This document shows positions 7,407 to 16,748 of a DNA stretch of 64,000 nt, piece after piece. The stretch spans positions 62,001-126,000 of the forward strand of contig NZ_FNAO01000001.1 in assembly GCF_900101815.1 (NCBI RefSeq), written 5' to 3'. The position numbers and the translations under genes are program-made. Positions within the stretch are counted from its first letter, which is position 1. Each line of letters begins with the position of its first letter. Source of the DNA: Pricia antarctica (GTDB taxonomy: Bacteria > Bacteroidota > Bacteroidia > Flavobacteriales > Flavobacteriaceae). The notes under the pieces were generated by a model. That model ran no database searches and was not told the DNA's origin. It saw only the letters and a program-made list of their open reading frames with translations.

Positions 7407-9710
7407 TTAAACCGCGACAACCGTATCCGGATGCAATACCACTCTTTCCCCATTGACCCGAATGGACATCTCATTTTTGCCATCCAAAGAAAATTCAGTT
7501 TTTTCTTTTGTAACGGTCACTTTTACGATGCGGTTCCTGAAATTAATTTTAAAGGAATATGAGCTCCACTGCTCGGGAATCCTAGGCCTAAACGATAATT
7601 TGTCGTCCACGATACGCATCCCGCCAAAACCTTCGACAATGCTCATCCAAGTACCTGCCATAGAGGTAATGTGTAGGCCTTCTTCTACTTCTTTGTTGTA
7701 ATCGTCGAGATCCAGCCGGGACGTTCGCAAATAAAATTCATAAGCCTGTTGCATCTTGTCCAATTTGGCGGCTTGAATACTATGTACGCAGGGCGATAAG
7801 GAAGATTCGTGTACGGTAAAGGGTTCATAAAAATCAAAATGTTTTTCCAGTTGTTTCGTGGTAAAATGGTCCTCGAAAAAATAGAATCCCTGTAAGACAT
7901 CGGCCTGTTTGATATAAGGGGAACGCAGAATCCTATCCCAGCTCCATTTTTGGTTGATGGGCCGCTGCGCTTTGGGCAGGTTTTTGACGGTAATCAGTTC
8001 TTTATCCAAAAATCCATCCTGCTGCAAAAACACCTGATGTTCTTCGGAATAGGGAAAATACATATTGTCGGCCACCTTTTGCCACTTCGCGGTCTCTTCA
8101 TCGGTCAAACGGGTCTTGCCGATTACGCGTTTGTAATCCTCCCCAAAACCATCCTTAACCTTGGTGAGCTGTTGTAAGGCATACGCGATGCACCACTTTC
8201 CGATATAATTGGTATACCAGTTATTGTTCACATTGTTCTCGTACTCGTTAGGCCCGGTAACGCCCAAGATGACGTATTTGCCCTTAAGTTCGGAAAAATT
8301 GGCCCTTTGGTGCCAGAATCGGGCAATGCCGATAAGTACCTCGAGTCCCATTTCGGGAATGTAGGAGTAGTCGCCGGTGTACCGAAAATAGTTGAAAATG
8401 GCAAATGCTATCGCTCCGTTGCGGTGGATTTCCTCAAAGGTAATTTCCCATTCATTATGGCTTTCCTCGCCGTTCATGGTCACCATGGGGTACAAGGCCG
8501 CACCTTTGGTGAACCCCAGTTTTTGCGCATTTTCAATGGCCTTTTCCAAATGATTATAGCGATATTTTAATAGGCTTCGGGCCACTTTTTGGTTCTTGGT
8601 CGCCATATAAAAAGGAATGCAATAGGCCTCGGTATCCCAATAGGTACTGCCCCCGTATTTTTCGCCGGTAAAGCCCTTGGGGCCAATGTTTAAACGGGAA
8701 TCCTTGCCCAGATAGGTCTGGTTCAATTGGAAGATATTAAAACGGATGCCCTGCTGCGCCTTGATATCGCCTTCGATGGTAATATCGGCCGTATCCCAAA
8801 TTTTTGCCCAGGCCTGCTTTTGTTGTTCCAAAAGGGATTCAAAACCTAAATCGACGGCCCTTTTCAGGGATTTTTTCGCTGCATCTACCAATTCGGATGC
8901 CTTATGGTTTCGGGAAACCGTGTATCCCCCAAACTTTTGTAAGGTCAAGGTTTCACCGTTTTTAACGGTCTGCACAAATTCATGGCCGATCCGTAGTTTA
9001 TTTTTTACTTCGGATGGATTTTTGTTCAAGTGCTGCCCATCTAAAAACAGATGCGATTCCATAAAGGTACAGACCTGAAAGTTCGTCTTTAATGTTTGGG
9101 ATTCGATAAAGGCCCGATTTTCCTTGGATGTTAGCTCTGTCGTTTCCCAAAATGTATCGTCCCAATTCGTATCTTCATTCGTGATTCCGCTGTCCAAATA
9201 CGGATGGAATTTTACTTCAACATCGGCGTCCCTAGGAATAATTTCATAGCGTATCGCCCCGACCTCATCAATATGAAGGCTCAAAAACCGGATGATATTC
9301 ACTTGTATCATCACCTCGTTCGGTAAAGTGGCCGTAAAAGAACGGCGGTACCATCCCTCTTTCATGTTCAGCTCTCGTCGAAAATCGGTCACCTTTTTGC
9401 AGGTGTTCAGATCCAGAGGTTCCCCGTTTATAAATACATCGATTCCAATCCAGTTGGGCGCGTTCAACACCTTGGCAAAATACTCGGGATACCCGTTTTT
9501 CCACCAGCCGACACGGGTTTTATCGGGATAGTACACGCCTGCGATATAACTTCCCTGAAAGGTATCCCCTGAATAGCTTTCCTCGAAATTGGCACGCTGG
9601 CCCATGTGGCCGTTGCCCTGACTAAAAATACTTTCCGAGGATTTTACACGGTCTTTGTCGAAGCCCTCTTCGATGATGGACCAAGGGTCAGGTTTTAGGT
9701 AGTCATGCAT
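7407..9710 (-). CDS. GH65 disaccharide phosphorylase, probably maltose phosphorylase
   Basis: A 767-residue cytosolic GH65 enzyme that would split an alpha-glucoside with phosphate into glucose and beta-glucose-1-phosphate. The N-terminal beta-sandwich starts with FSQGNGHMGQRA, the catalytic barrel shows GGSTYWDTE at 353-361, and the general acid is E489 in GPNEYENN. The KQADVLQ segment follows near residue 600 and is typical of the family. No signal peptide is present. Neighbours decide the substrate: beta-phosphoglucomutase lies immediately upstream and a GH13 enzyme downstream, the standard maltose set. Kojibiose, nigerose or trehalose phosphorylase are possible alternatives within GH65. 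Confidence 0.93.
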   Translation of the reverse strand: MHDYLKPDPWSIIEEGFDKDRVKSSESIFSQGNGHMGQRANFEESYSGDTFQGSYIAGVYYPDKTRVGWWKNGYPEYFAKVLNAPNWIGIDVFINGEPLDLNTCKKVTDFRRELNMKEGWYRRSFTATLPNEVMIQVNIIRFLSLHIDEVGAIRYEIIPRDADVEVKFHPYLDSGITNEDTNWDDTFWETTELTSKENRAFIESQTLKTNFQVCTFMESHLFLDGQHLNKNPSEVKNKLRIGHEFVQTVKNGETLTLQKFGGYTVSRNHKASELVDAAKKSLKRAVDLGFESLLEQQKQAWAKIWDTADITIEGDIKAQQGIRFNIFQLNQTYLGKDSRLNIGPKGFTGEKYGGSTYWDTEAYCIPFYMATKNQKVARSLLKYRYNHLEKAIENAQKLGFTKGAALYPMVTMNGEESHNEWEITFEEIHRNGAIAFAIFNYFRYTGDYSYIPEMGLEVLIGIARFWHQRANFSELKGKYVILGVTGPNEYENNVNNNWYTNYIGKWCIAYALQQLTKVKDGFGEDYKRVIGKTRLTDEETAKWQKVADNMYFPYSEEHQVFLQQDGFLDKELITVKNLPKAQRPINQKWSWDRILRSPYIKQADVLQGFYFFEDHFTTKQLEKHFDFYEPFTVHESSLSPCVHSIQAAKLDKMQQAYEFYLRTSRLDLDDYNKEVEEGLHITSMAGTWMSIVEGFGGMRIVDDKLSFRPRIPEQWSSYSFKINFRNRIVKVTVTKEKTEFSLDGKNEMSIRVNGERVVLHPDTVVAV

Positions 9711-9732
9711 ATGGGGATGTTCTTAAGTTCTT

Positions 9733-9746
9733 TGTTTACGTTTTTG
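9733..9746. promoter_or_regulatory. Weak LacI-type operator candidate before the GH65 gene
   Basis: The minus strand reads CAAAAACGTAAACA, which agrees with 11 of 14 positions of the general LacI-family operator pattern TGWAARCGYTWNCW with a central CG. It sits 23 bases before the GH65 ATG. The region is AT-rich, so chance similarity is likely enough to keep confidence low. Confidence 0.2.
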
Positions 9747-9814
9747 TTGTAAAATTGCCTGATGGCCGATGATAAATTAGCGAAAAAAAATAAACTGCTA
9801 AAGTTGGGAACTGT

Positions 9815-10474
9815 TTACCGAGCCTTCGTCAACCGCTCTAAAAATTCAGTACTAATCTCAGTAAAATCCTTAAAAACAAAATCGGCTTCGGAAAGGGTTT
9901 TGGCATCGCCGATACCGATACTGGTCATTCCCGCCTTGTTGGCCGCTTGTATTCCCGCCACGGCATCCTCGAAGACAACGCAGTTTTCAGGTTTGGTATC
10001 CACTTTATGGGCAGCGATCAGAAATACTTCCGGATCCGGTTTGGCCTTGGCGACGTCCGTACCGTCGACTATGGCATCAAAATACGGCAATAGTTTTACT
10101 TTTTCAAGTATCGGTTTCGCATTTTTACTTGCGGAACCTAGGGCGAGGAAAGCTTTTTTATCCTTTAGATAATTTAAAACCTTCAGTACGTCGGGAAGTA
10201 TTTCTGAGGTATCCATATCCTCAATATAAGACAGATAATCCTCGTTCTTTTCTCTCATCCATCGGTCAAAATCTTCCTGAGTGGCCTCAATACCCCCGAT
10301 ATCCAATAAAATGGCTAAACAACGCTTGCGGCTTACGCCTTTGAAAAGCTCGTTCTGCTCTTTTGTAAATTCGAAGCCGAGTTCGTTGGCCAGTTTTTTC
10401 CAAGCGAGGTAATGGTATTTGGCAGTATCCACGATGACGCCATCTAGGTCGAAAATGAAAGCAGTTTTACTCAT
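9815..10474 (-). CDS. pgmB: Beta-phosphoglucomutase
   Basis: A 219-residue HAD-superfamily enzyme that turns beta-glucose-1-phosphate into glucose-6-phosphate. The nucleophile motif is FIFDLDGVIVDTAKYH with the general acid/base Asp two residues after the first. The cap domain includes KGVSRKRCL, the phosphate-binding segment is LALGSASKNAK, and VFEDAVAGIQAA supplies the Mg ligands. It lies between lacI (88 bases upstream) and the GH65 phosphorylase (104 bases downstream), the order expected for maltose catabolism through phosphorolysis. A TACATTTG element precedes the gene, so it may also be transcribed apart from lacI. Confidence 0.94.
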   Translation of the reverse strand: MSKTAFIFDLDGVIVDTAKYHYLAWKKLANELGFEFTKEQNELFKGVSRKRCLAILLDIGGIEATQEDFDRWMREKNEDYLSYIEDMDTSEILPDVLKVLNYLKDKKAFLALGSASKNAKPILEKVKLLPYFDAIVDGTDVAKAKPDPEVFLIAAHKVDTKPENCVVFEDAVAGIQAANKAGMTSIGIGDAKTLSEADFVFKDFTEISTEFLERLTKAR

Positions 10475-10501
10475 GAAGTTGGATTAATTTCAGGCAATAT
10501 A

Positions 10502-10509
10502 CAAATGTA
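10502..10509 (-). promoter_or_regulatory. Candidate -7 element for pgmB-GH65-GH13
   Basis: The minus strand reads TACATTTG, matching TAnnTTTG, 27 bases before the pgmB ATG. At the -33 distance the sequence is TTTA-like. It would allow the catabolic genes to be expressed independently of lacI. Confidence 0.4.
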
Positions 10510-10562
10510 ATACCGTATCGTTATAATAAATAGCTTAGGGCAAATGTCAACCGCTACCTTTC

Positions 10563-11579
10563 TTAGTTCACCGTCGACCCCCTTTCGATGATAGTTCCCT
10601 CAACAATTACTGTTCGGAAAGGTTTTTCTTCGTCGATCTCAATACGTTCGATTAGCATTTCGGCAGCAATTTCGCCCATACGTTCGCCATGCTGCGCTAC
10701 GGTCGTAAGGGTCGGGTTTGAATATTTGGAGAGAATACCGTCGGTAAAACCGATAAAGGCAATGTCATCGGGAATCTTCCTCCCCATTTTTTGAACAACG
10801 GCCATACATTGTACGGCAAAAATTTCATTGACACACAACACCGCATCTATCTTGGAAGCGCTAAAAAACTTCCGGATTTCATTGTCATTGACATCCCTAT
10901 AGGGCAACGTAAGCCTCAGCTCTGGTCTGACGGAAATCTGCTCTTCCAATAGCGCTTCTTCGTAACCCTCGGCCCTTTTTTCGCTGACATTAAAATAGCT
11001 TTCTGTGGTCACCAAGGCAATGTTCTTTCTCCCATTGGCGAGAAACTTTTTTACCGCCTGATAAGCAATTTCCCTATCGTTCAGGATGACCTTGTCGCAG
11101 GAGACCTGGTCGTCTACCCGATCGAAAAGCACTAACGGAATGCCTTGTTCGGTAATTTCAAGAAGATGGTGGAAATCCATTTTGCGCTGGGTTCCGGCAG
11201 ATAATGACATAACGAACCCGTCGATACTGCCATTCGCCAACAACTCGGTATTGATTACCTCTTTATCGAAAGATTCATCGGAAACGCAGACGATTACATT
11301 GTATCCCTTTTGGTTCGCCAACTTTTCGATACCCCTAAATACCGTGGTAAAAAAATAGTGGACAATATCCGGAATAACGACCCCGATATTTTTGGTGCGT
11401 TTATTTTTTAGGCTAAGGGCAATGTTATTGGGCCTATAATTATACAATTTGGCGAAGGCCTGCACCTTTTCTTTGGTGTCGCGACCAATTTCCTCACTAT
11501 TTTTAAGTGCCTTTGAAACTGTAGAAATGGATACTTCGAGTTCTCGGGCGATATCTTTTAATGTAATTTTCCGTTTCAA
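10563..11579 (-). CDS. LacI family transcriptional regulator
   Basis: A 338-residue regulator with an N-terminal helix-turn-helix (ITLKDIARELEVSISTVSKALKN, residues about 5-27), a hinge helix around NNIALSLKNKRT, and a periplasmic-binding-protein-like effector domain beginning NIGVVIPDIVHYFF. It probably controls the maltose genes downstream and the divergent susC-susD operon, sensing a sugar or sugar phosphate. A promoter-like element lies 47 bases upstream of its ATG, and a cre-like palindrome lies in the leader of susC. Effector identity cannot be read from the sequence. Confidence 0.94.
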   Translation of the reverse strand: MKRKITLKDIARELEVSISTVSKALKNSEEIGRDTKEKVQAFAKLYNYRPNNIALSLKNKRTKNIGVVIPDIVHYFFTTVFRGIEKLANQKGYNVIVCVSDESFDKEVINTELLANGSIDGFVMSLSAGTQRKMDFHHLLEITEQGIPLVLFDRVDDQVSCDKVILNDREIAYQAVKKFLANGRKNIALVTTESYFNVSEKRAEGYEEALLEEQISVRPELRLTLPYRDVNDNEIRKFFSASKIDAVLCVNEIFAVQCMAVVQKMGRKIPDDIAFIGFTDGILSKYSNPTLTTVAQHGERMGEIAAEMLIERIEIDEEKPFRTVIVEGTIIERGSTVN

Positions 11580-11625
11580 ACTGCGTCTAAATTTTAAAGA
11601 ATTGAAAGGTAATCCTTAAAATAGG

Positions 11626-11656
11626 CAAAAGTAAAAATTCTTAGTTTTTTAACAAT
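11626..11656 (-). promoter_or_regulatory. Promoter of the lacI gene
   Basis: On the minus strand ATTG (11653-11656) is followed after exactly 19 bases by TACTTTTG (11626-11633). This differs from the Bacteroidota consensus TTTG-N19-TAnnTTTG at one base. It would give a leader of about 40 bases. Confidence 0.5.
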
Positions 11657-11699
11657 CCACCCAATAGCAACCTAAATCAGAGACGTAATCCAATCCTGA

Positions 11700-11728
11700 T
11701 TGAATTCTAAAGAAATGTATTATCTTTG
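11700..11728 (+). promoter_or_regulatory. Promoter of the susC-susD operon
   Basis: TTG at 11700-11702 is followed after 18 bases by TATCTTTG at 11721-11728, close to the Bacteroidota consensus. The start of susC is about 205 bases further on, so the transcript would have a long leader, which holds an operator-like palindrome at 11832-11845. The 361-base gap 11580-11940 between the divergent genes holds this promoter and the lacI promoter, and no gene. Confidence 0.55.
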
Positions 11729-11831
11729 AAGAAAATTAACAATTCCATATTTAATTCATCTTTAATTGTAAAGTCCCCAATTATACCCATGCTTGTCTAT
11801 TGGGATGTTCTTTTTAGGAAAGTTATCAACA

Positions 11832-11845
11832 CGAAACCGTTTGCG
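11832..11845. promoter_or_regulatory. LacI-type operator candidate in the susC leader
   Basis: CGAAACCGTTTGCG is an imperfect 14-base palindrome (10 of 14 positions symmetric) with the central CG typical of LacI-family operators, and fits 11 of 14 positions of TGWAARCGYTWNCW. It lies about 105 bases downstream of the predicted susC promoter, where bound repressor could block elongation. A second, weaker half-symmetric site, TTAAGCGTTTAA, lies at 11867-11878. Confidence 0.35.
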
Positions 11846-11940
11846 TAACACTTGTATAGTAATATGTTAAGCGTTTAAGGATTTTTTTGCATATGTTTAA
11901 CCTTTGATTTTTAAATTAACTCAACTCAAAAACAATTTTT

Positions 11941-14900
11941 ATGAAGATTACATGGATTAGGACCCTGATGATGTTTGGGGCTTTTTTGTGCCTTGCATTC
12001 GTTCAGGCCCAAGAGGTATCGGGAACAGTTTCCGACGCCACCGGCCCTTTACCGGGAGCTAGCGTCGTAGTAAAAGGAACAACTACAGGTGCACAGACCG
12101 ATTTTGACGGAAATTATACATTAAGCGAAGTGCCTGATGATGGCACATTGGTCTTTAGCTACATCGGCTATGCCAATCAAGAGATTGCCGTAAATGGGCA
12201 AACAACTATTAATGTTACCCTTGAAGAAGATGCCCAGGCATTGGACGAGGTGGTGATTATAGGATATGGGACCACTACGGTAAAGGATGCTACCGGGGCC
12301 GTCTCCTCAGTTAAATCGGAAGATTTCAACAAAGGTATAATAAGCTCCCCAGAACAACTTATACAAGGTAAAACGGCAGGTGTACAAATATCACAGTCCA
12401 GTGGTGAGCCAGGTGCCGGTATTTCATTGAGAATTCGGGGTACTGCATCGGTTAGGGGAAATAACAGTCCTTTATTTGTTGTCGATGGTGTTCCTGTATC
12501 GAACGAAAGCGTTTCTGCTTCGGGCGCCGATATTGGCGTTGGATCAAGTGGTTCTAAAAACCCGCTGAACTTTTTAAACCCTAACGATATCGAAAGCATG
12601 AGTATTTTGAAAGATGCATCTGCTACCGCCATTTATGGTTCTAGGGGAGCCAACGGAGTTGTGGTCATCACCACAAAATCTGGAAAAGGTGGGGGAACAG
12701 AAGGCCAATGGGGCTTTACCAGCAATCTAAATATTTCCCAGGCTGCCAATGAATATGATTTGTTGAGTACCCAGGAGTTTGTAGAAAGAGGTGGTGCCGA
12801 CCTTGGTGGTTCGACCAACTGGCAAGATTATGTTTTTAGAACGACAGCGTCGACCGATAATAACCTATCCTATTCCCAGAACTACGGAAGCGGCAATGTT
12901 AGGGCCACTTTCGGCTATTCTAAACAATTCGGTATCATTGAAAATACCGATTTGGAGCGTATCACAGGAAGGATTAATGTAGGCCAACGGTTTTTCGACG
13001 ACAAATTAAAGGTTAATTTTCAGGGGACCGTTTCGAGAATCAATGACAAAAAGCCTTTTATAAGCAGAACCGCAGGAAGCACAGGTGATTTATTGGCGGC
13101 CAGCTATTATTCCAATCCTACGCTTAATGCTAATCCCTTGGCAAATACAGACCCGGACTTGAATCCTGCCAATCTATTGGCCTACTATGATGACAATACC
13201 CAAACAGATAGATTTCTTGGCAATCTATCGCTCGAATATTCCATTACGGATAATTTATCGGCCAAGGTAAATTTAGGTCTTGATACTTCTACATCTTCAC
13301 GTGGTCAAGTGGCCGGCCCTGCATTACTTGGTTTGGGGAATGGTGTACAGGATAACGGACGGGGGTCGGTTCGTAATTTAGATACTGAAAACATGTTGTT
13401 AGAACTCACCGTAAACTATACCAAAGAATTTGAAAATTCTAATTTGGACGCATTGGTGGGCTTTTCCTATCAAGATTTCAATAGGCAGGGAGAAAATCTC
13501 TTGGGACAGGGATATGGCACCAGCGATCTGAATGCCATTGCAAAAATTACCCAAGAAGCATTCGATGATACAGAAAATCTTGCCAACAACTATCAAGGCT
13601 ATGGTATCGGTACTTTTCAGGATAATGCCGATGCAGGAAATCAACTTAGAGTTTTGAGCCTGACGCCGGGTGTAAGCGATACGACACTGCCCTTACCCAA
13701 CATTCCAATTGATGCTTTCGCGGCAGACACCTTTGATTTTACCGATGAACTGCAATCCTTTTTCGGAAGGATCAATTACACACTTTTTAATAAATATTTA
13801 TTTACCGCTACGGTAAGGGCCGATGGTTCTTCAAAATTTGGCGGCAACAATAAATATGGCTATTTCCCATCTGCCGCTTTTGCATGGAAACTTAATGAGG
13901 AAAATTTTATAAACGAGGAAAAGGTTTCGACGTTGAAACTACGATTGAGCTGGGGTATCACCGGTAATCAAGATGGTCTAGGGTACGGAAATTATCTGAA
14001 TAGAACTAGATGGAACGGTTTAGGCGTTTTAAACAATTCGCAACTAACCACTCCTGCCACTTCCGAAGTAGCATTCGCAAATCCCGATCTGAAATGGGAA
14101 TCGACCGCGCAATATGGTCTTGGATTCGATTTTGGTTTTAATAATGATCGTTTTAACGGAAATATCGATGTATACCGTAAAGAGACGACCGACATACTCC
14201 TAAATCTACCCGCAGTGCAACCGGCTACTACGCCCTTCGTTTTTCAAAATGTAGATGGTACACTCATAAATCAGGGTATTGAATTGGGTCTTAATTACGA
14301 TATCGCAACTTCCGAAGACTTTTATTGGAACGCCAGCTTTAATATTTCATACAACGAAAACGAACTTACCAATTATAATGGACCTACCATTCAGGCCGGT
14401 AATTTATATGGCCAAGGTCTTACTGGAACTACTTCTCAAGTATTGACGGACGGCAAGCCAATTTATACGTATAATTTACGGTCCGTCGATGACAACTTTA
14501 ACGTAGCAACGGATCCCGAGGTACTCGATAAATCAGCACTCCCCAAGATTATATCAGGGCTATCGACCAGTGCAAGCTATAAAAACTGGGATGCCTCGCT
14601 ATTCTTTTCCGGTCAATTTGATTTCTATGTGTACAACAATACTGCCAACGCTTTATTTGCCTCGCCGCAAATCGGAAGTAGAAATAATTTAAAAAGCGTT
14701 GTTGATGAAGGTGTCGTTCTATCCGCGACAAACCCAAGCACCTTTTTCTTGGAGAAAGGAGATTTCGTAAGACTGCAGACTGCATCGATTTCTTATAATG
14801 TACCTTTGAGCGGGGACGGACTGTTCAAAACTATGCGCTTAAGTGCTATCGGGCAGAACTTATTTTTAATCACTGATTACAGTGGGTTAGATCCAGAGGT

Positions 14901-15006
14901 CAGTACCTCTGACATACCGGCAAACGGTTTACCTTCTGCTGGAATTGATTATCTTTCATATCCGAGACCAAGAACTTACAGTATTGGATTTAACGTTACA
15001 TTTTAA
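11941..15006 (+). CDS. SusC/RagA family TonB-linked outer membrane transporter
   Basis: A 1021-residue TonB-dependent transporter. It has a signal peptide of about 23 residues ending FVQA, a carboxypeptidase-D-like domain (VSGTVSDATGPLPGASVVVKG) to about residue 95, the SusC linker ALDEVVIIGYGT, a plug domain with LRIRGTASVRGNNSPLFVVDG, and a beta-barrel ending in the aromatic tail YSIGFNVTF. It pairs with the SusD protein encoded 18 bases downstream to import oligosaccharides across the outer membrane. The substrate is uncertain: divergent maltose genes argue for maltodextrin, downstream xylulokinase and xylose isomerase argue for a xylose-containing glycan. Confidence 0.96.
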   Translation: MKITWIRTLMMFGAFLCLAFVQAQEVSGTVSDATGPLPGASVVVKGTTTGAQTDFDGNYTLSEVPDDGTLVFSYIGYANQEIAVNGQTTINVTLEEDAQALDEVVIIGYGTTTVKDATGAVSSVKSEDFNKGIISSPEQLIQGKTAGVQISQSSGEPGAGISLRIRGTASVRGNNSPLFVVDGVPVSNESVSASGADIGVGSSGSKNPLNFLNPNDIESMSILKDASATAIYGSRGANGVVVITTKSGKGGGTEGQWGFTSNLNISQAANEYDLLSTQEFVERGGADLGGSTNWQDYVFRTTASTDNNLSYSQNYGSGNVRATFGYSKQFGIIENTDLERITGRINVGQRFFDDKLKVNFQGTVSRINDKKPFISRTAGSTGDLLAASYYSNPTLNANPLANTDPDLNPANLLAYYDDNTQTDRFLGNLSLEYSITDNLSAKVNLGLDTSTSSRGQVAGPALLGLGNGVQDNGRGSVRNLDTENMLLELTVNYTKEFENSNLDALVGFSYQDFNRQGENLLGQGYGTSDLNAIAKITQEAFDDTENLANNYQGYGIGTFQDNADAGNQLRVLSLTPGVSDTTLPLPNIPIDAFAADTFDFTDELQSFFGRINYTLFNKYLFTATVRADGSSKFGGNNKYGYFPSAAFAWKLNEENFINEEKVSTLKLRLSWGITGNQDGLGYGNYLNRTRWNGLGVLNNSQLTTPATSEVAFANPDLKWESTAQYGLGFDFGFNNDRFNGNIDVYRKETTDILLNLPAVQPATTPFVFQNVDGTLINQGIELGLNYDIATSEDFYWNASFNISYNENELTNYNGPTIQAGNLYGQGLTGTTSQVLTDGKPIYTYNLRSVDDNFNVATDPEVLDKSALPKIISGLSTSASYKNWDASLFFSGQFDFYVYNNTANALFASPQIGSRNNLKSVVDEGVVLSATNPSTFFLEKGDFVRLQTASISYNVPLSGDGLFKTMRLSAIGQNLFLITDYSGLDPEVSTSDIPANGLPSAGIDYLSYPRPRTYSIGFNVTF

Positions 15007-15024
15007 AGTACAAAAAAAATAATT

Positions 15025-16614
15025 ATGAAAAATATATTGAATTACGTGTGCGTAACGCTTGCTATAAGCCTTGCACTTTCATGTACCGATTTGGAAATAG
15101 AACCTACCGATTCGCTGATTACCACGGGTTTTGCCGGTGTCGCTGATGTTGAGTCGGAAGTTGCCAACCTTCAAAATATTATTGCAAACGGTAATTTGGC
15201 AACTCAAGATGGCCTTTTTGCTTTGAACGAAGTTTCTTCCGACGAATATTTTGTACCTACCCGGGGAACCGATTGGGGGGATAACGGAAGGTGGTTAGCT
15301 ATTCACAGACAGACCTGGAACGCAGAACTGCAAGATATTGTCCTATCTTGGCAAGAACTTAATAGTGTTACCATAAACGCTACCCGTGTGATAAACCCTC
15401 GAAGCTCCAATACCTCCGACGGAAATATCACGGAGCTTAAAGCCGAAGCCCGTTTTTACAGGGCGTGGGCGATGAGTTGGATATTGGATATGTGGAGACA
15501 GGTACCTTATAGGGACGTCAATTTACCCAACAGTGCTATTCCTGAAGTATTGACGGGGCAAGTGGCCATCGATAGTATTGTAGCCGACCTGAACATAGCG
15601 ATTCAAGACCTACCCGATGTCACTGCAGGCGATGGAATAGCTCTTAAGTCGTCTCCTTCAAAAGCGACTGCCAGACATCTATTGGCAAAGGTACATTTGA
15701 ACAAGCACGTCTATCTGGGAACAGAGCCCGAGACTGCAGATATGCAAATAGTTATCGATGCGGTAGATGAAATTGCAGCAAGTGGATATACCTTGGCAGC
15801 ACCAGGAGACTTCTTTGATATTTTTAGGCCCAGTAATGATGTAGAGACTATTTGGTGGTCTCCATCGAGTACCGAGTGGAGAACTTGGCTTACCCTTCAC
15901 TATAACCTAAATTCACCGGATAATACGGGTGGTGGCTGGAACGGCTTTGTCACCTTATCTGAATTCTATCAATCCTTCGAGGGAGATCCCGACACAAACT
16001 ATCAAGGTGATGGACAAGAAGAGCGCAGAGGATGGGTGCCGGATGCCGTAACTGCCAATGCCGATAATTTGGGTATCGGCTATGGATTCTTAATCGGGCA
16101 GCAATACGAACAGGATGGAACCCCCTTAAATGCCAGAGCTAATGTCGGTTCTGTTCCCTTGGTCTTCACCAAAGAAGCTGAAAAGGCAGAATACACGGCT
16201 CCGGCGGATAACGCCGTGTTAGAAACCGCAGGGACAAGAATGTTAAAATATCACCCCAATGAAGAAGGAGGCCATGCCAGAAGACATATTGTGCGATATC
16301 GATTCGCCGACGATTATTTAATGAAAGCAGAAGCCATGTTTAGAATGGGCACCGATATCACCCCTATGATAAACGAATTAAGAACTATTAGGGGAGCCAC
16401 GCCTTTGCCCGCTGTAGGTGAAACCGAACTATTGGCGGAACGAGGCCGGGAAATGTATCAAGAAGTTGCAAGAAGACAAGATCTGATACGCTTCGGTCAG
16501 TATCTAAGACCTTGGCATTTAAAAGACGCTGGAGATGAGCATTTAGAGATTTTCCCCATACCATTGGCCGATGTTCTGGCCAATCCAAACTTAGTACAGA
16601 ACCCGGGCTACTAA
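15025..16614 (+). CDS. SusD/RagB family glycan-binding lipoprotein
   Basis: A 529-residue surface lipoprotein that caps the SusC barrel and binds the incoming glycan. The signal MKNILNYVCVTLAISLALSC places the acylated Cys at residue 20. The helical TPR-like scaffold is visible in ELKAEARFYRAWAMSWILDMWRQVPY, and the C-terminus shows the typical FPIPLADVLANPNLVQNPGY. It follows susC after 18 bases and is closed by a strong terminator. No SusE or SusF-like surface protein follows, unlike the classical starch system. Confidence 0.95.
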   Translation: MKNILNYVCVTLAISLALSCTDLEIEPTDSLITTGFAGVADVESEVANLQNIIANGNLATQDGLFALNEVSSDEYFVPTRGTDWGDNGRWLAIHRQTWNAELQDIVLSWQELNSVTINATRVINPRSSNTSDGNITELKAEARFYRAWAMSWILDMWRQVPYRDVNLPNSAIPEVLTGQVAIDSIVADLNIAIQDLPDVTAGDGIALKSSPSKATARHLLAKVHLNKHVYLGTEPETADMQIVIDAVDEIAASGYTLAAPGDFFDIFRPSNDVETIWWSPSSTEWRTWLTLHYNLNSPDNTGGGWNGFVTLSEFYQSFEGDPDTNYQGDGQEERRGWVPDAVTANADNLGIGYGFLIGQQYEQDGTPLNARANVGSVPLVFTKEAEKAEYTAPADNAVLETAGTRMLKYHPNEEGGHARRHIVRYRFADDYLMKAEAMFRMGTDITPMINELRTIRGATPLPAVGETELLAERGREMYQEVARRQDLIRFGQYLRPWHLKDAGDEHLEIFPIPLADVLANPNLVQNPGY

Positions 16615-16645
16615 AAAAGCCTTTTAAATTTTTTAAGTGTTTAGA

Positions 16646-16677
16646 AAGTCCTGACAATAAAAAGTCAGGACTTTTTT
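16646..16677 (+). terminator. Rho-independent terminator after susD
   Basis: A perfect 10-base-pair stem AAGTCCTGAC / GTCAGGACTT (16646-16655 and 16664-16673) with an 8-base loop is followed by a T run. It separates susC-susD from the xylose genes, so these are likely a separate transcription unit or depend on readthrough. Confidence 0.85.
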
Positions 16678-16748
16678 ATATACTGCAGTTTGCCATATTA
16701 AAACAAAAGCAATATCTTGGCTTTCCATTTTTAAACGTACCTTACAAA

